Source: Temnopleurus reevesii (Eukaryota > Echinodermata > Echinoidea > Temnopleuroida > Temnopleuridae). Taken from it: a DNA stretch of 25,507 bases. Numbering within the stretch: the stretch's first letter is position 1; each line of letters opens with the position of its first letter. The position numbers and the translations under genes are program-made. A model generated the notes under the pieces. That model saw nothing but the letters and a program-made list of their open reading frames with translations. It was not told the origin of the DNA and did not search any database. Location: the NCBI GenBank assembly GCA_036244855.1, contig BQKZ01001604.1, positions 31,883 through 57,389 of the forward strand, written 5' to 3'. This document shows, piece by piece, positions 1 to 9,670 of this stretch.

Positions 1-497
1 CAGCGAATGAAAGTTACGAATTGTGAAATATGAAATCATAATTAGGCATCGACAGTAATTGTTAATAGTCTAAGGTTTCTTTCTGTTATCTAAAACGGGG
101 AAAAGAGAAATTTGGAGATGATTGGTGTAATAGGTTGAGAGAAATACGCAGCCAAACTACAAACAACCAAACATCAAACAAATTTACACACAAGATTAGG
201 CGAATTATATAGTAGGATATCAGATTAAAATTGAATTGGATATTCATTGACTTCATGTTTTTTTCAAGCTGAAAGTTTAGATGCGCAGACGTGCGACCTC
301 CCATCATAAAGCTAATGATAGAAGCAGATCTAAATAGACTATATAAGTTTTGTTCGTCTTTACCCCAGTGTACTTATTCCCCCACTTTACAGTACTCCCT
401 TATGGAGGAAAAGAGAATAGGGAAAGTGAGAGGATTTTCGGTCAGCAGGTCTAGAAGAGGCCATCAGAATTCTAACAATTTTCTTTATTCCATACAG
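1..497. other. Upstream intron or 5' flank of the CENP-H gene, no exon resolved
   Basis: The missing N-terminal exons should precede position 498. A candidate acceptor (pyrimidine tract then TTTACAG, ending near 391) is followed by an open stretch reading LMEEKRIGK and a GTGAG donor near 425. That piece is phase 0 to 0, while the exon at 498 needs an incoming phase of 2, so it does not join and is not annotated as an exon. Confidence 0.4.
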
Positions 498-3400
498 GAT
501 TGCTGTGCTTCAAGAAGAGCTATTCGAAGAAACCTCAAACCATGCAGTCAAGGAACTCATCCTTAGAAGGTGAGGATTGAAACAAATTGTTGATGTATAG
601 GAGATATGCTTTTACTACTTCGGCATAATCTTAGCCGAATCTGCTGGGAGTGAAGAAGAACTGTAGCTTCAAATTAGAGAAAATTTTGATTATGACTGGT
701 GAAATAAGAGAAATCATAGAGAAGATAACTTGTCAAGACCTTCAAATTATTAGGCAATTATTTGACTCGTGAAAAGTCCCCGTTTGTCAAGATGTTTCAA
801 GTGATGAAACTGATTCACATGGTGAATTTCGGCATGATTTGAGGGTTCAATAAATTTCATTGTCAATGACCGTTTAGATATTCAGACCTCCCAACCATTA
901 GGAATTTAGAGAAAAGAAGATGAATTTTTGACTTTTTTGAGAGAGGGCAATTCTTCTTATTTTCCTAGTTCGTAATTCTAAGTACACAATCCTATTGGAA
1001 ACAGAGTTTCTTTCCTCTTTTTTCTATTTTGCAACTCATTCCCTTTTTTTTTCGTTGTATGCGTTAGGAGCCCTGGAAAATGCTGACTTTTATTATATTT
1101 TTCATTGCTATGGGTGCACAAAACTTTGACGCACTAGAGATAAAGCAGGGTTTTATACCATCATCGCTGAACTTTGGGGATTTTGAAGCAATTGGTCTTT
1201 TAGGGGTGTTGCTCAAAAGTTGCAATTGATCGCAAATCAACTGAAGATCAGTTACAAATTGTTTTGCGCATTTCACTTGCACATGATATGCGCTTCTAAG
1301 TACGAAACAATGATTTTGATCGGCAAATTCCAATCAACTGCAACTTGCGATCAATTGCAACTTTCGAGCAACACTTCCTAAGTGATTGATTATTTGATTG
1401 TATTCCTTATTTATGCTATTCTTCATTGCATTCAGTGCACAGCTTGGACACACACTCCAGCAGCTGTTGTTCACAAAGCAACCCCAGACAGAGGTCCAGG
1501 GAGAGGAGAAAGAGAACGCCTCACCCTCCTGGGCTAGCAAGCTGTGTGAGAAGCAAAGGGTCGTATCAACTGATATCCTTGCCCATCATCAGGCATGTCA
1601 GTCTGTGCAGGATGAGATTGATCAGAACAAGAAGGACATAAGAGGTAGGCAATATTTGATTGCATTAAAAATGAATTGCATTCAAATTTGATTGCATTTT
1701 AGTTTGTTACTTAGTGCTATGTGAAAAGCAGAGGTTTGTATCGACTGAGATCCTAGCTCATCAGGCTTGTCAGCCTGTGCAGGATGAGATTGATCAGAAC
1801 AAGAAGGACATAAGAGGTAGGTTTTATTTATTGCATTCTTATTTGATTGCATTTTAGTTTGTTACTTAGTGCTATGTGAAAAGCAGAGGGTTGTATCGAC
1901 TGAGATCCTAGCTCACTAGGCTTGTCAGTCTGTGTAGGATGAGATTGATCAAAGCAAGAAGGACATTAGAGGAAGGAGATATTTGATTGCATTCTAATTT
2001 GATTACATTATTACATTGTGCAGAGGGTTGTATGAACTGATATTGTAGCCCATCGCCAGGTTTATAAGTCTGTACACAATGAGATTGATCATAACAAGGA
2101 CATTAGAGGTAGGGGTTATTTGATCGCATTCTGATTTGATTGCATTCTAATTTGATTGCATTCTATAGTTTTGTTACTTTGTGCTTGGTAAGAATCAGAG
2201 GGTTGTATCAACTGATATCCTAGCTCATTACCAGGCATGTCAATCTGTGCAGGATGATATTGATCAGAACAAGAAGGGTATTAGAGATATTAGATATTTG
2301 ATTGCATTCTAGTTTGTGACTTGTAGCTCGATATAAGCAGAGGATCTTATCAATAAATATCCGATTGGAAAGCTGATATTATTCCCCACCACTAGACATG
2401 TCTGCCCGTAGATAGGATGGCATGAATCAGATCAAAGTAGAGTATGAGAATTTGAGAGTCAAACTTGCCTCAGTCAAATCTGTAAGGACTTTGAGAAAGT
2501 TCAACTTATGAGGGGTAAAAACAATAGAATATAAAGAGAAGGTGACTTACGAAGCCCTTCGACTTAGGCATTCATTTGGCTTGTGTGAGGTTGACTTAGG
2601 CAACATTGACTCTTAGTAATATTTCATTGCATTAAGTATTTGATATAATCTAAGGTAATGTTTCTGAAAACATGTGTCTAAATAACCAAACTTTCTTTTT
2701 GTATTTTCTAGTTATGCAAGCTGCAAATGTTGAGTTGATGAAGAGACTACAAGCCAAAGAGATTGAGGAAAACACCCCAGCTCCAAGCAAGCAATTGCAA
2801 AAAGAGTAAGAAAAACTTTCATTTTTTTTTCCTTGCAGATAGAATTGTGATTTGATTGGGAGAGAGGTTCATGCTGTTGATTAATGATGGGACTATATGT
2901 AAAGTCTTCTTCAAATTGTGGTAGAAAATCAGTGAATGCATTCCTTGACAATTCCTGTCAGAGGATCATTTACTATTCCAGTCCAAATATCAAGATCAGA
3001 CTTCATTGTCTAGGAGATGGAAACTTTCTAATCTAGATGGATCATGGTCTTTTTAATTGTATACAGTCAACTGTGCCTAAAAATGTGATTAGTTTCTAAC
3101 TCCTCTATGTCGAATAATCCCCTATTGTAATTTTTGAAAACCTATACAACATCTGTGTTATCTGTAAAGGCCAACGAACACTACAGGGACTTTCAGGATT
3201 TCAACCCAACGACCAATATTGAAAATACTAAAAAAAACGCTGTAATATGTCGTCTCACGGCCAGGTGCTTGATTCTTGTAAGGTTGTAATACTGAAAGTC
3301 AAACAGATTTTTTTTGGTTCCAAGAGATTCAACTATTAAAAAGGTGAGGTTGCCTGTAATGAAGCAGGTTATCACAATAGTTATGTGTACATGTAGTTAC

Positions 3401-3702
3401 ATTTATATAGAGGTGTTCAAAGACAGAGTTGACTGATACTCTTTTAGAAATAAAGTATGTTTGTTTGAAATTTGCAATTGTTTCTATGATTTTGTACTTA
3501 TTTCTCTTGTAATTATTAATTAATCATATTTTTCTTTGTATACATCTTTAGGCAAGAGAAGTTGGATAAACTTATCTCCCACGTCACAATGGAGAAGGGC
3601 ATACTACAAGGTTTGATCATCGGCAGTGGAGTCAACTGGGCTAAAGATCCCCATCTAAAGGATCTCGTTATTGGACTCGGAAAGCCATTAAAATTGGACT
3701 GA
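498..3702 (+). CDS. CENPH: Centromere protein H (CENP-H), 3' four exons, N-terminus missing
   Basis: Exons are 498-569 (phase 2 to 2), 1436-1644 (2 to 1), 2712-2805 (1 to 2) and 3552-3702 (2 to stop TGA). Each has AG/GT borders and every junction keeps frame. They give 174 residues, against roughly 250 for human CENP-H, so about 70 N-terminal residues lie upstream or were not recognised. The protein is rich in charged helix-forming residues (LQEELFEETSNHAVKELILR at residues 5-24; QDEIDQNKKDIR near 82-93), as expected for this coiled-coil protein. The C-terminus carries the family signature GSGVNWAKDPHLKDLV (149-164), recalled as similar to the human C-terminal GSKVNWAEDP. Known role: CENP-H is part of the CENP-H/I/K/M group of the constitutive centromere-associated network at the inner kinetochore. 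The family call rests on remembered similarity, not a search. Oddities: the second and last exons are tandemly duplicated downstream. Confidence 0.85.
1203..1378. mobile_element. PIF/Harbinger-like MITE, copy 1 (intronic)
   Basis: A miniature element of about 176 bp with terminal inverted repeats: GGGGTGTTGCTC at the left and GAGCAACACTTCC at the right. The inner arms (TTGCAATTGATCGCA and its reverse complement) are also inverted. It lies in the CENP-H intron between 569 and 1436. The same family occurs at 7208, 14224 and 21097. It has no coding capacity. The flanks (TTA left, TAA right) are compatible with an eroded TWA target duplication. Confidence 0.75.
1543..2440 (+). repeat. Tandem array of six copies of the 3' half of CENP-H exon 2 plus intron
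   Basis: The copy starting near 1543 is the real exon end. Further copies run 1732-1816, 1887-1972, 2024-2108, 2199-2286 and about 2341-2440, with a spacing of about 90-190 bp. Each starts at CAG|AGG, where the real exon reads CAAAGG, so the repeats carry a newly formed acceptor-like AG. Copy 2 stays open and differs from the exon by an in-frame loss of one His codon. Copies 3 and 4 contain in-frame stops, copies 3 and 5 have lost the donor, and copy 6 is barely recognisable. The intervening intron also repeats a short motif (ATTTGATTGCATTCT). Confidence 0.85.
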
Positions 3703-3796
3703 TATGAGAAGTATAGGTTTGAAAGGCATAAATATTCTCAAATCGATGGCTGGCAGTTATCTATTGGATGTCATATTTTTCTTGATACCTCATCAG

Positions 3797-3942
3797 GCAA
3801 TTTGTACAAAGTAATCTCCCACCTCACGGTGGAGAAGGGCATTCTTCAAGGGTTGATCATCGGTAGTGGGGTCAACTGGGCCAAAGATCCCCACCTGAAG
3901 GATCTTGTGATTGGCCTTGGACAGCCTTTAAAATTGGATTAA
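3797..3942 (+). CDS. Second copy of the CENP-H terminal exon, possible alternative last exon
   Basis: After a CATCAG acceptor this copy encodes 43 codons aligned with the canonical last exon, ending in PLKLD and TAA instead of TGA. I count about 15 synonymous and 3 amino-acid changes (V/L, M/V, K/Q). The 5' end has a 5-bp net loss, so joining from exon 2712-2805 would shift frame. Joining directly from exon 1436-1644 (phase 1) stays in frame and would give a CENP-H form without the third exon. Whether it is spliced cannot be seen here. The alternative is a young pseudo-exon, but the silent-site bias argues against simple neutrality. Confidence 0.6.
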
Positions 3943-4030
3943 TGTGTGATCTAAATATAGTTTGAAAAATGCATCAATATTCACAAATTTATGACAAACA
4001 GTTATCAGTTGGAAAGCAATATAGAACAGC

Positions 4031-4132
4031 ATCTTGGAAGGTGTTATTATTGGTAGTGGATTGAAATGGGCAAAAGAGTGACATTTGAAGGATCTCATGA
4101 TTGGCCTCGGACAGTCGTTAAAATTGGATCAA
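4031..4132 (+). pseudogene. Third, decayed copy of the CENP-H terminal exon
   Basis: It aligns with the terminal exon from the GSGVNW region to the last codons (GSGLKWAKE, then HLKDLMIGLGQSLKLD). An in-frame TGA at 4079-4081 falls where the Pro codon of DPH would be, and the original stop is changed to CAA. It sits about 240 bp after the second copy, matching the array period. Confidence 0.75.
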
Positions 4133-4556
4133 TGTTTAATCTTGATATAATTGATGACAGACAATTCTCCCAACCGACTATTGATGTAAATTCGAAGCCG
4201 ATGAGGGCCGTTTCCGGTTTTGCTTGTGTGTATTTGTACGGGACTTTGTTTCGCCGACTCCATAGCTTCGTTTTAAATGCTCATAAATGTATTTTTTCAG
4301 CTTAAGTTTTTTTTTTCTTCACATGTTACATTTGTTATATTATGGGGGTTTTCTGTGAGGTAGCAGAGTGCACATCGGACGACGCGAAAAGGAAAAAAAT
4401 TGACAAATATCCATGGATGAGAGCTGTGACCTGTGCATGTATCACATGTACCGGAAGTATGCTTCCCGGCTCCAGAGATTCGATACTGGAGGTATCGATC
4501 GATATCACTTGGTATCGCCTATTGTCGGTGGGGAGAATTATCAAGATCAAGGCAGT

Positions 4557-4659
4557 GTCATGCAATGTCAGTTGTGGAGTGAAATGGGTGAAAGGTCGGA
4601 ATCTCAAAGATGTATTGATTGGAATCAGACGGCTGTTAAAACTAGAAAAATTTGATTGA
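4557..4659 (+). pseudogene. Fourth, divergent copy of the CENP-H terminal exon
   Basis: This reads SCGVKWVKGRNLKDVLIG and ends LKLEKFD before a TGA at 4657-4659. It lines up with the canonical exon position by position without indels in the core. The frame is open back to an ATG at 4342, but the upstream part does not resemble CENP-H. The conserved Asp-Pro after the Trp is lost. It is most likely a relic; no clear acceptor in the needed phase was found. Confidence 0.55.
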
Positions 4660-4804
4660 AATTGCATCATTGTTAGTTGGATATTGTCGAGCCAGGCAGG
4701 ACAGCATTTGAAGAGATTTAGATTTAGATATCATTTATTTTGTTTCACACCTTATTATAACTTTTATTACGCCATGCAGTGTTTCTTTGAGGTAGCACAA
4801 AGTA

Positions 4805-4985
4805 TAGTGAAACCTCTTTATAACGAGGTCCTTGGGACCATAAAATTACCTTGTAAGTTCTATCAGGTTTCTTAATATATCAGGGTTAAAAAAACAAAGA
4901 ATTACAAAGACCTGGGACCAATAAAATCACCATGTTATAACAGGTATCTCGCTATATCCGACCTCTTTATAACGAGGTTCCACTG
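4805..4985. mobile_element. Tc1/mariner-like MITE, copy 1
   Basis: A non-coding element of about 180 bp with inverted ends: TAGTGAAACCTCTTTATAAC at the left, and at the right the complement of CAGTGGAACCTCGTTATAA. It is flanked by TA on both sides (4803-4804, 4986-4987). TA targets and CAGT-type ends suggest mobilisation by a Tc1/mariner transposase; the superfamily is inferred. Related copies are at 5140, 6415 and 7276. Confidence 0.8.
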
Positions 4986-5139
4986 TACCTCCGATGATGT
5001 TGATGGAAGAAAAATGGCATTTTCTGAAATGATAAATGTAGCGCACACGTCACTTCCCCAACTCCATGAGATCAGTACCAATGGTATCATGAGATATCGT
5101 TTGATACTCCCTATTGTCAGTGGCAAGAATTCTCAAGTA

Positions 5140-5306
5140 CAGTGGAACCTCGTTATAAAGAGGTCGGATGTAGCAAGATACCTGTTCAAGGTGATTTTAT
5201 TAGTCCCAGCTCTTTATAGTTCTTTGGGATTTTTACACTGACATAGTGAGGAACCTGATTTAACATGGTAATTAAAAAAGGACCTCGTTATAAAGAGATT
5301 TCACTG
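5140..5306. mobile_element. Tc1/mariner-like MITE, copy 2
   Basis: It starts CAGTGGAACCTCGTTATAAA and ends with the inverted form (CTCGTTATAAAGAGATTTCACTG). TA dinucleotides flank it at 5138-5139 and 5307-5308. The length is 167 bp. Same family as the element at 4805. Confidence 0.8.
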
Positions 5307-5731
5307 TACTAACTTTCATAGAGATTCATACTGTCATTACTATTCAACAGGTTAGAATGTCTCTGCTACTCAACTTCAAAATAAAAACAAACACAAAGGA
5401 TTCCAATTTTCATACCCGTTTTTATTAAGAAAATCCATTTTCATCAATAGAACCCAAAATAGATTAATGCATCCTTCTGTATATAAAATTCTGTAGAAAA
5501 ACAAAACATGCTTGAACAAAACCAAATTATATTTATCTACCTGTATATATAAATTAACTTGTGTGAAATGATAACACAAATATTTAAATGCTTGTATATA
5601 TAAATAACCCTGTATGGAAATAATAAGATATGTACATTTGTATTTCATTCATCACAATTTATCTCGACAATTGTTCCAGCTTGAAAAACAGATAATCTTT
5701 TCATCAACAGTGCAGATCAAAATTCTTTGCT

Positions 5732-5864
5732 TAAGCCCTGGTCACACAGGGCCCAGGAAGCACACAACTCAACACGACTCTTTGTTCTGAGGCAGTTAAC
5801 TGTGAATTAACAAAGAGTCGGGGTGAATCGTGTTGCTTCCGAGGCCCTATGTGACCAGGGCTTT
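5732..5864. mobile_element. Long hairpin element (palindromic MITE), copy 1
   Basis: The left arm starts TTAAGCCCTGGTCACACAGG and the right arm ends with its near-complement (CCTATGTGACCAGGGCTTTA). The two arms remain complementary over most of the 133 bp, including GACTCTTTGTT and AACAAAGAGTC, so the whole piece can fold into one hairpin. It is non-coding. A relative lies at 6668-6800. Confidence 0.8.
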
Positions 5865-6044
5865 ACATGATTCACTGTAAAGCTCAGAAAAAAGTAGGGT
5901 CACTGGACCATATCTTCTGTTCTGAGCTTTATAGTGATAACAGGTAAGCAAATAATTCCTACTTCCTCTGTATATACACTTCATGAATTACAGGAATCTT
6001 CACTATGGAAACCCAAAACACACTCTTGGATTAAATTACACACA

Positions 6045-6405
6045 CCAAGTCTGTGGTTATTCTAATGAGTGACAAATTTGGCAAATCATGGTCCCAAAAT
6101 CAACGGAAATAAAACCCCAGCAAAAATTTATGCTAACACAGTCGTAATGAATGAAAGCTGTATGGATTAAAATGGATTGTAATGACCATCCTGGGTTGTG
6201 ACAAAATTCTGTTTCAAACAAGTTCCATGCCTTACAATATAAGACTTTATATTGGTGGTGTTTATAAGAAGGTTGGACTGTATACAAAAAGGAAAAGCAT
6301 TTTTTATTTTCCTTTTTTGTAGACAGTCCAAAATTCCTATAAACAAACTCTGATATAACAAAGGAAAAGCACATTTTCAATGACGGTTATAGAAAGACCT
6401 GACTA
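6045..6405. other. Degenerate transposon remnants
   Basis: Isolated end motifs of the Tc1/mariner-like family are present: an outward-facing right end (GGTTGGACTGTA near 6270-6281) and a left end (ACAGTCCAAAATTCC near 6323). They cannot be paired into one clean element. The two overlapping reading frames here look like chance. Confidence 0.4.
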
Positions 6406-6414
6406 AAATTAATA

Positions 6415-6577
6415 CAGTCCAAACGCTCTATAAAGAGCACTTGTAATTTAACAAGGTGATTTTTACAGTCCCAACCCTCTTTTTTTCTGTTGCATTTTAG
6501 CCCAGACCTATGAAGGTTTCAATATAATGAGTAGCTGTTGCTGGTCCGAAGGACCTCCTTGTAATGAAGTTCAACTG
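6415..6577. mobile_element. Tc1/mariner-like MITE, copy 3
   Basis: It starts CAGTCCAAACGCTCTATAAA and ends AATGAAGTTCAACTG. TA flanks are at 6413-6414 and 6578-6579, and the length is 163 bp. It is more diverged from copies 1 and 2 and includes a T-rich insertion near 6480. Confidence 0.7.
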
Positions 6578-6667
6578 TACTTCTATACTTTTACAATATG
6601 ACGCTTCTGCAATCAACTCTTCTCATTTTGAAGCTAAAATTAAGCCATGGCACAAATAAAAATAAAG

Positions 6668-6800
6668 ATCCTGTCACAAAGAGGCCCGGAAGCAACATGA
6701 CTCAACAAGACTCTTTGTTAAGTTCACAGTTAACAGCCTCCGAACAAATAGACTTGTGTTGATTCGTGTTGCTTCCGGGCTTCTATGTGACTGGGGCATA
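6668..6800. mobile_element. Long hairpin element, copy 2
   Basis: Its arms (CACAAAGAGGCCCGGAAGCA at the left; TGCTTCCGGGCTTCTATGTG at the right) pair with each other. They share GGAAGCAAC and GACTCTTTGTT with the hairpin at 5732. The outermost TIR bases are more eroded than in copy 1. Confidence 0.7.
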
Positions 6801-6889
6801 AGTTGGCAGTATTTGTGTGTATAAACAGAGAATGTTGCCGAGGTTGAACTTGCATAACTCAAATACACACCCAAGTCAAGGGTCTTAAT

Positions 6890-6980
6890 ATACTACTACT
6901 AATAATAATATAATAATACACAATATTTATATAGCGCTTAATACAAAGTGTTTCTAAGCGCTATGTGCATTATTACCCGT
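6890..6980. repeat. Short interspersed repeat with TAA microsatellite head and AGCGCT motifs
   Basis: A (TAA)n tract is followed by ACAATATTTATATAGCGCTT and, about 40 bp on, CTAAGCGCTATG. The same arrangement (AATAATAATAAT, CATTTATAACGCGCTTAT, CTAAGCGCGG) is at 18946-19018 in an intron. Similar GCGCTT pieces are also seen at the tail of the SINE at 13789. Confidence 0.6.
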
Positions 6981-7207
6981 TATATTTCTCATCGTATTCT
7001 GATGTTTTTAACAAGTTGAATTATATCTCTGTAAAAGCTACATGTATATCATCAATCCCAACAGATTGTTCTAGACAAGGTAGACTGGATGTGGGACTAA
7101 AGAAATAATGTAGTTTAGACTTCAATAAATTGATTTATGAGGGGCAATTGAAAATAAATATAAATGGACTAGATGAGACCTATGACCTTGGTTATTGTTA
7201 TAGACTT

Positions 7208-7511
7208 GGGGGGTGTTGTTAAAAAGTTGCAATTGATCGCTAGTCACTTGCAAATTGTAACAAGCATTACAATTACATTCTAACCTTGTTATAATGAGGT
7301 CGTTGGGACCAGAGAAATTGCCTCTTTATATTGAAACCTTGTTTTATCAGGGCCAAAGTACAATAAAATACAAAGAGATGGGACCAAGAAAATTACCTTG
7401 TTATAACAAGACCTCGTTATATCAGTGCTCTTTATAATGAGGTTTGACTGTATTTTGATTGGCACGTTCCAATCAACTGCAACTTGCGATTGATTGAAAC
7501 TTGCGAATAAC
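7208..7511. mobile_element. PIF/Harbinger-like MITE, copy 2, interrupted by another MITE
   Basis: The left piece (GGGGGGTGTTG then TTGCAATTGATCGC, to about 7275) and the right piece (7451 to about 7511, with CCAATCAACTGCAACTTGCG) match the two halves of the element at 21097. Between them lies a complete Tc1/mariner-like MITE. The outer right end is worn or was cut by the next element, which begins at 7515. Confidence 0.75.
7276..7450. mobile_element. Tc1/mariner-like MITE, copy 4, nested
   Basis: Its body (AATGAGGTCGTTGGGACC, CCTTGTTATAACAAGACCTC) is colinear with the copy at 4805, and it is flanked by TA at 7274-7275 and 7451-7452. It split the surrounding PIF-like element, so it is the younger of the two. 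Confidence 0.75.
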
Positions 7512-7514
7512 TTA

Positions 7515-8071
7515 GGGGGTGTTGCTAGAAACCTGTGATCTATTGCAACTATTCAAATTGTTCTACCTACCAATGTTGCTATCGGTTAGCATCCATATAT
7601 ATCTCAGAATTACTAATTCAATAAAACCTGAGATATCATTACATTCTAGAAGTAAAGTAGTAAAATATTAATGTTCACTGTATCTAAACCTGTAACAAAA
7701 TCATATAGTAAGAGATCATTCTCAAATTATGGAATAGCCTGCCAAACTACCTAAAAAATATTACACCATATGGAAAATTTGGAAGTAACCTAAAAACATC
7801 TCTTTAAAACCCATTAACCTTAATGATAATCTCACTTCCTCTGATTTTTTTCAGATCTCTACTTCTGTTATTATTAAAGCACAAAGGGATTTTCTCATAA
7901 TTATGTATGTGCGAATGCTTGATCATTAGTCTTATTATTTATAACTGCAAATCAGTATCATACAGTGTTGACACACATATTTTCATTCACGCAAAATCTA
8001 TGCTCTTCATGCGACAGATGAAAAAATGATTTTACTTGTGAATGTCTTCGCAAGTTTCTAGCAACACCTCC
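7515..8071. mobile_element. PIF/Harbinger-like non-autonomous element, 557 bp
   Basis: Terminal inverted repeats GGGGGTGTTGCTAGAAAC and GTTTCTAGCAACACCTCC are flanked by an exact TTA target duplication (7512-7514 and 8072-8074), the TWA type of PIF/Harbinger. The interior is AT-rich and has no long reading frame, so it cannot move by itself. Confidence 0.8.
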
Positions 8072-8074
8072 TTA

Positions 8075-8800
8075 GGCAAGGTGCACTGCATACTGCAATC
8101 TGCATGAAAATCCTATAGCCCAAATATACATTATATAGTAATTTACATGTACACTTTAACAAACAAAACTATTTACAAAATATATGTTAGTCCATTGTCT
8201 TGCACAAATAATGGAAGGTATAAAATATGACAGGAATATACTGTAATGAAAAAATGCAAAGCATTAACCAAAAGCACAGAAAAGATTTCCAACAAGAATA
8301 GTCAGCTACATGTTTCATATTTTAGTACTGCTTTTATCAATGAGTTAACATTTCTAAACATCAAATAAATTACTGATAGTTATTGCCAATATCCATTTTA
8401 AAGTCTTCATACATGTACCTTCCAAAAATACTATCATACTTAATATTTCTATCACATCTCATATATAATTATTATTATTTTAGAATATGTATATTTATTG
8501 AAAATCTTTAGCTTATTTTATTGGTTTCATCTTATTTAATTTCATTGTGCGTCAAATTATCCGGTTTATGAATTCAGAAACTGAGACAAGAATTGGCAGT
8601 TTTAATATCTACAAACAAGCTCAAAAAGAATGTACAGTAATTTCTCATCTTGTGAAAGCAAAGACTAGCAATTTTCTTTTAAAAATTCTTACAGTTTGCT
8701 CATTTTTGTTGGAAAGACATTTTCACAATTGTCTAATGCTAAGATATCGCATTACTGTATTAAAACATACAGAAAGAGTTATAATAGGTGGGATTACTAA
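8075..8800. other. AT-rich intergenic DNA
   Basis: No gene, RNA or repeat was recognised. Reading frames here are short, AT-driven and without splice context or domain motifs. Confidence 0.5.
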
Positions 8801-8802
8801 TA

Positions 8803-8872
8803 GATGCAAATTTTATGCATACCTCTAACACAAAGGTTGTTCTTGACAACCCGAAAGCTTGCCCGAGGCTTG
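8803..8872. repeat. Interspersed repeat, inverted relative to 23548-23622
   Basis: GATGCAAATTTTATGCATAC followed by AGGTTGTTCTTGACAACCCG is found on the opposite strand at about 23548-23622 with few changes. The core contains a small inverted repeat (GTTGTTCTTGACAAC). It is a member of an unidentified repeat family. Confidence 0.6.
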
Positions 8873-9670
8873 CCCGACATAGCAACAAGTAATGTATGCA
8901 AACTGGATTCCAAGTATTGTAGTCTTATTGTTATCAACTGGTCTATGGAATACCACGTAACTACGTTAAACGCACATAAATTTGAATATATAAGTAAACC
9001 CGCCTATTATATTGAGCGTTTATCCACAAGAATACGACATGTCAGTCTTACACAAATTCTAACACTTAAAATGTAGAAAGCGAATTAAAAACAAGACTCA
9101 CACAAACCCACATTAACTTTTATTAAAAAAAAACGAAACAAAAACACCCTTTTCCCAACATTTCATAGAAAAAAAAAATAACCCACTATAGTGCTCATTG
9201 CCACATAAAAATTTATATGAATATGCATGCAGATACAGTCTCTGCCACAAGCAATTTTTCAAGGGGAAATTCCCAAATATTCTAGCATATCTATTTGTGA
9301 ATATTCAAGGAATTTGCAGAAACTATAATTGAAAGGGGAAATCAAACTAATATGTGTTGGCATAACAAAATTGAAAACTTACGCGTGAAAATATTCCTGA
9401 ATCAAAATTAAAGAACATCCAGAAAATTGCATATGGCAAAGTCTTCACCTACATGTACCTAATTTTAACCCCCAAGAACAAGAAATTCTTCAGATTTTTC
9501 TCTGAAATAGAGCTATGTATACTAAGTAATGATAACTATTCAAAAAAATATCCTGGTACTTGTCACACTATAGAATAAAATATTCACAGAATTGAACAAA
9601 CCTTATTGGTAAAAAATAAATGAACAGGAATCACAATGTCTTATTTTATCCTTTGAGTGTCTTATGATAG
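8873..9670. other. AT-rich intergenic DNA
   Basis: Nothing was recognised beyond A-rich runs near 9127 and 9170. It lies in the space between the ends of the two convergent genes. Confidence 0.45.

Larger units (their letters stand above)
4340..5137 (+). repeat. Two copies of a roughly 200-bp unit, the second split by a MITE
   Basis: The segment 4352-4550 (GAGGTAGCA near its start, CTATTGTCGGTGGGGAGAAT near its end) recurs at about 4786-5137 (GAGGTAGCA near 4790, CTATTGTCAGTGGCAAGAAT near 5111). The second copy is interrupted by the element at 4805-4985 and followed directly by another at 5140. The unit carrying the fourth terminal-exon copy was therefore itself duplicated before the transposons landed. 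Confidence 0.55.

Noticed and set aside
291..566. Frame of 91 codons, plus strand
   Set aside because: It overlaps the exon at 498-569 in a different frame. The exon frame continues CENP-H-like helical sequence across splice junctions, while this one does not.
1398..1691. Frame starting at ATG 1398 as a stand-alone signal-peptide-like protein
   Set aside because: The hydrophobic start is intron sequence. The acceptor at 1435, the phase match to exon 498-569 and the donor at 1645 show that the frame is a CENP-H internal exon.
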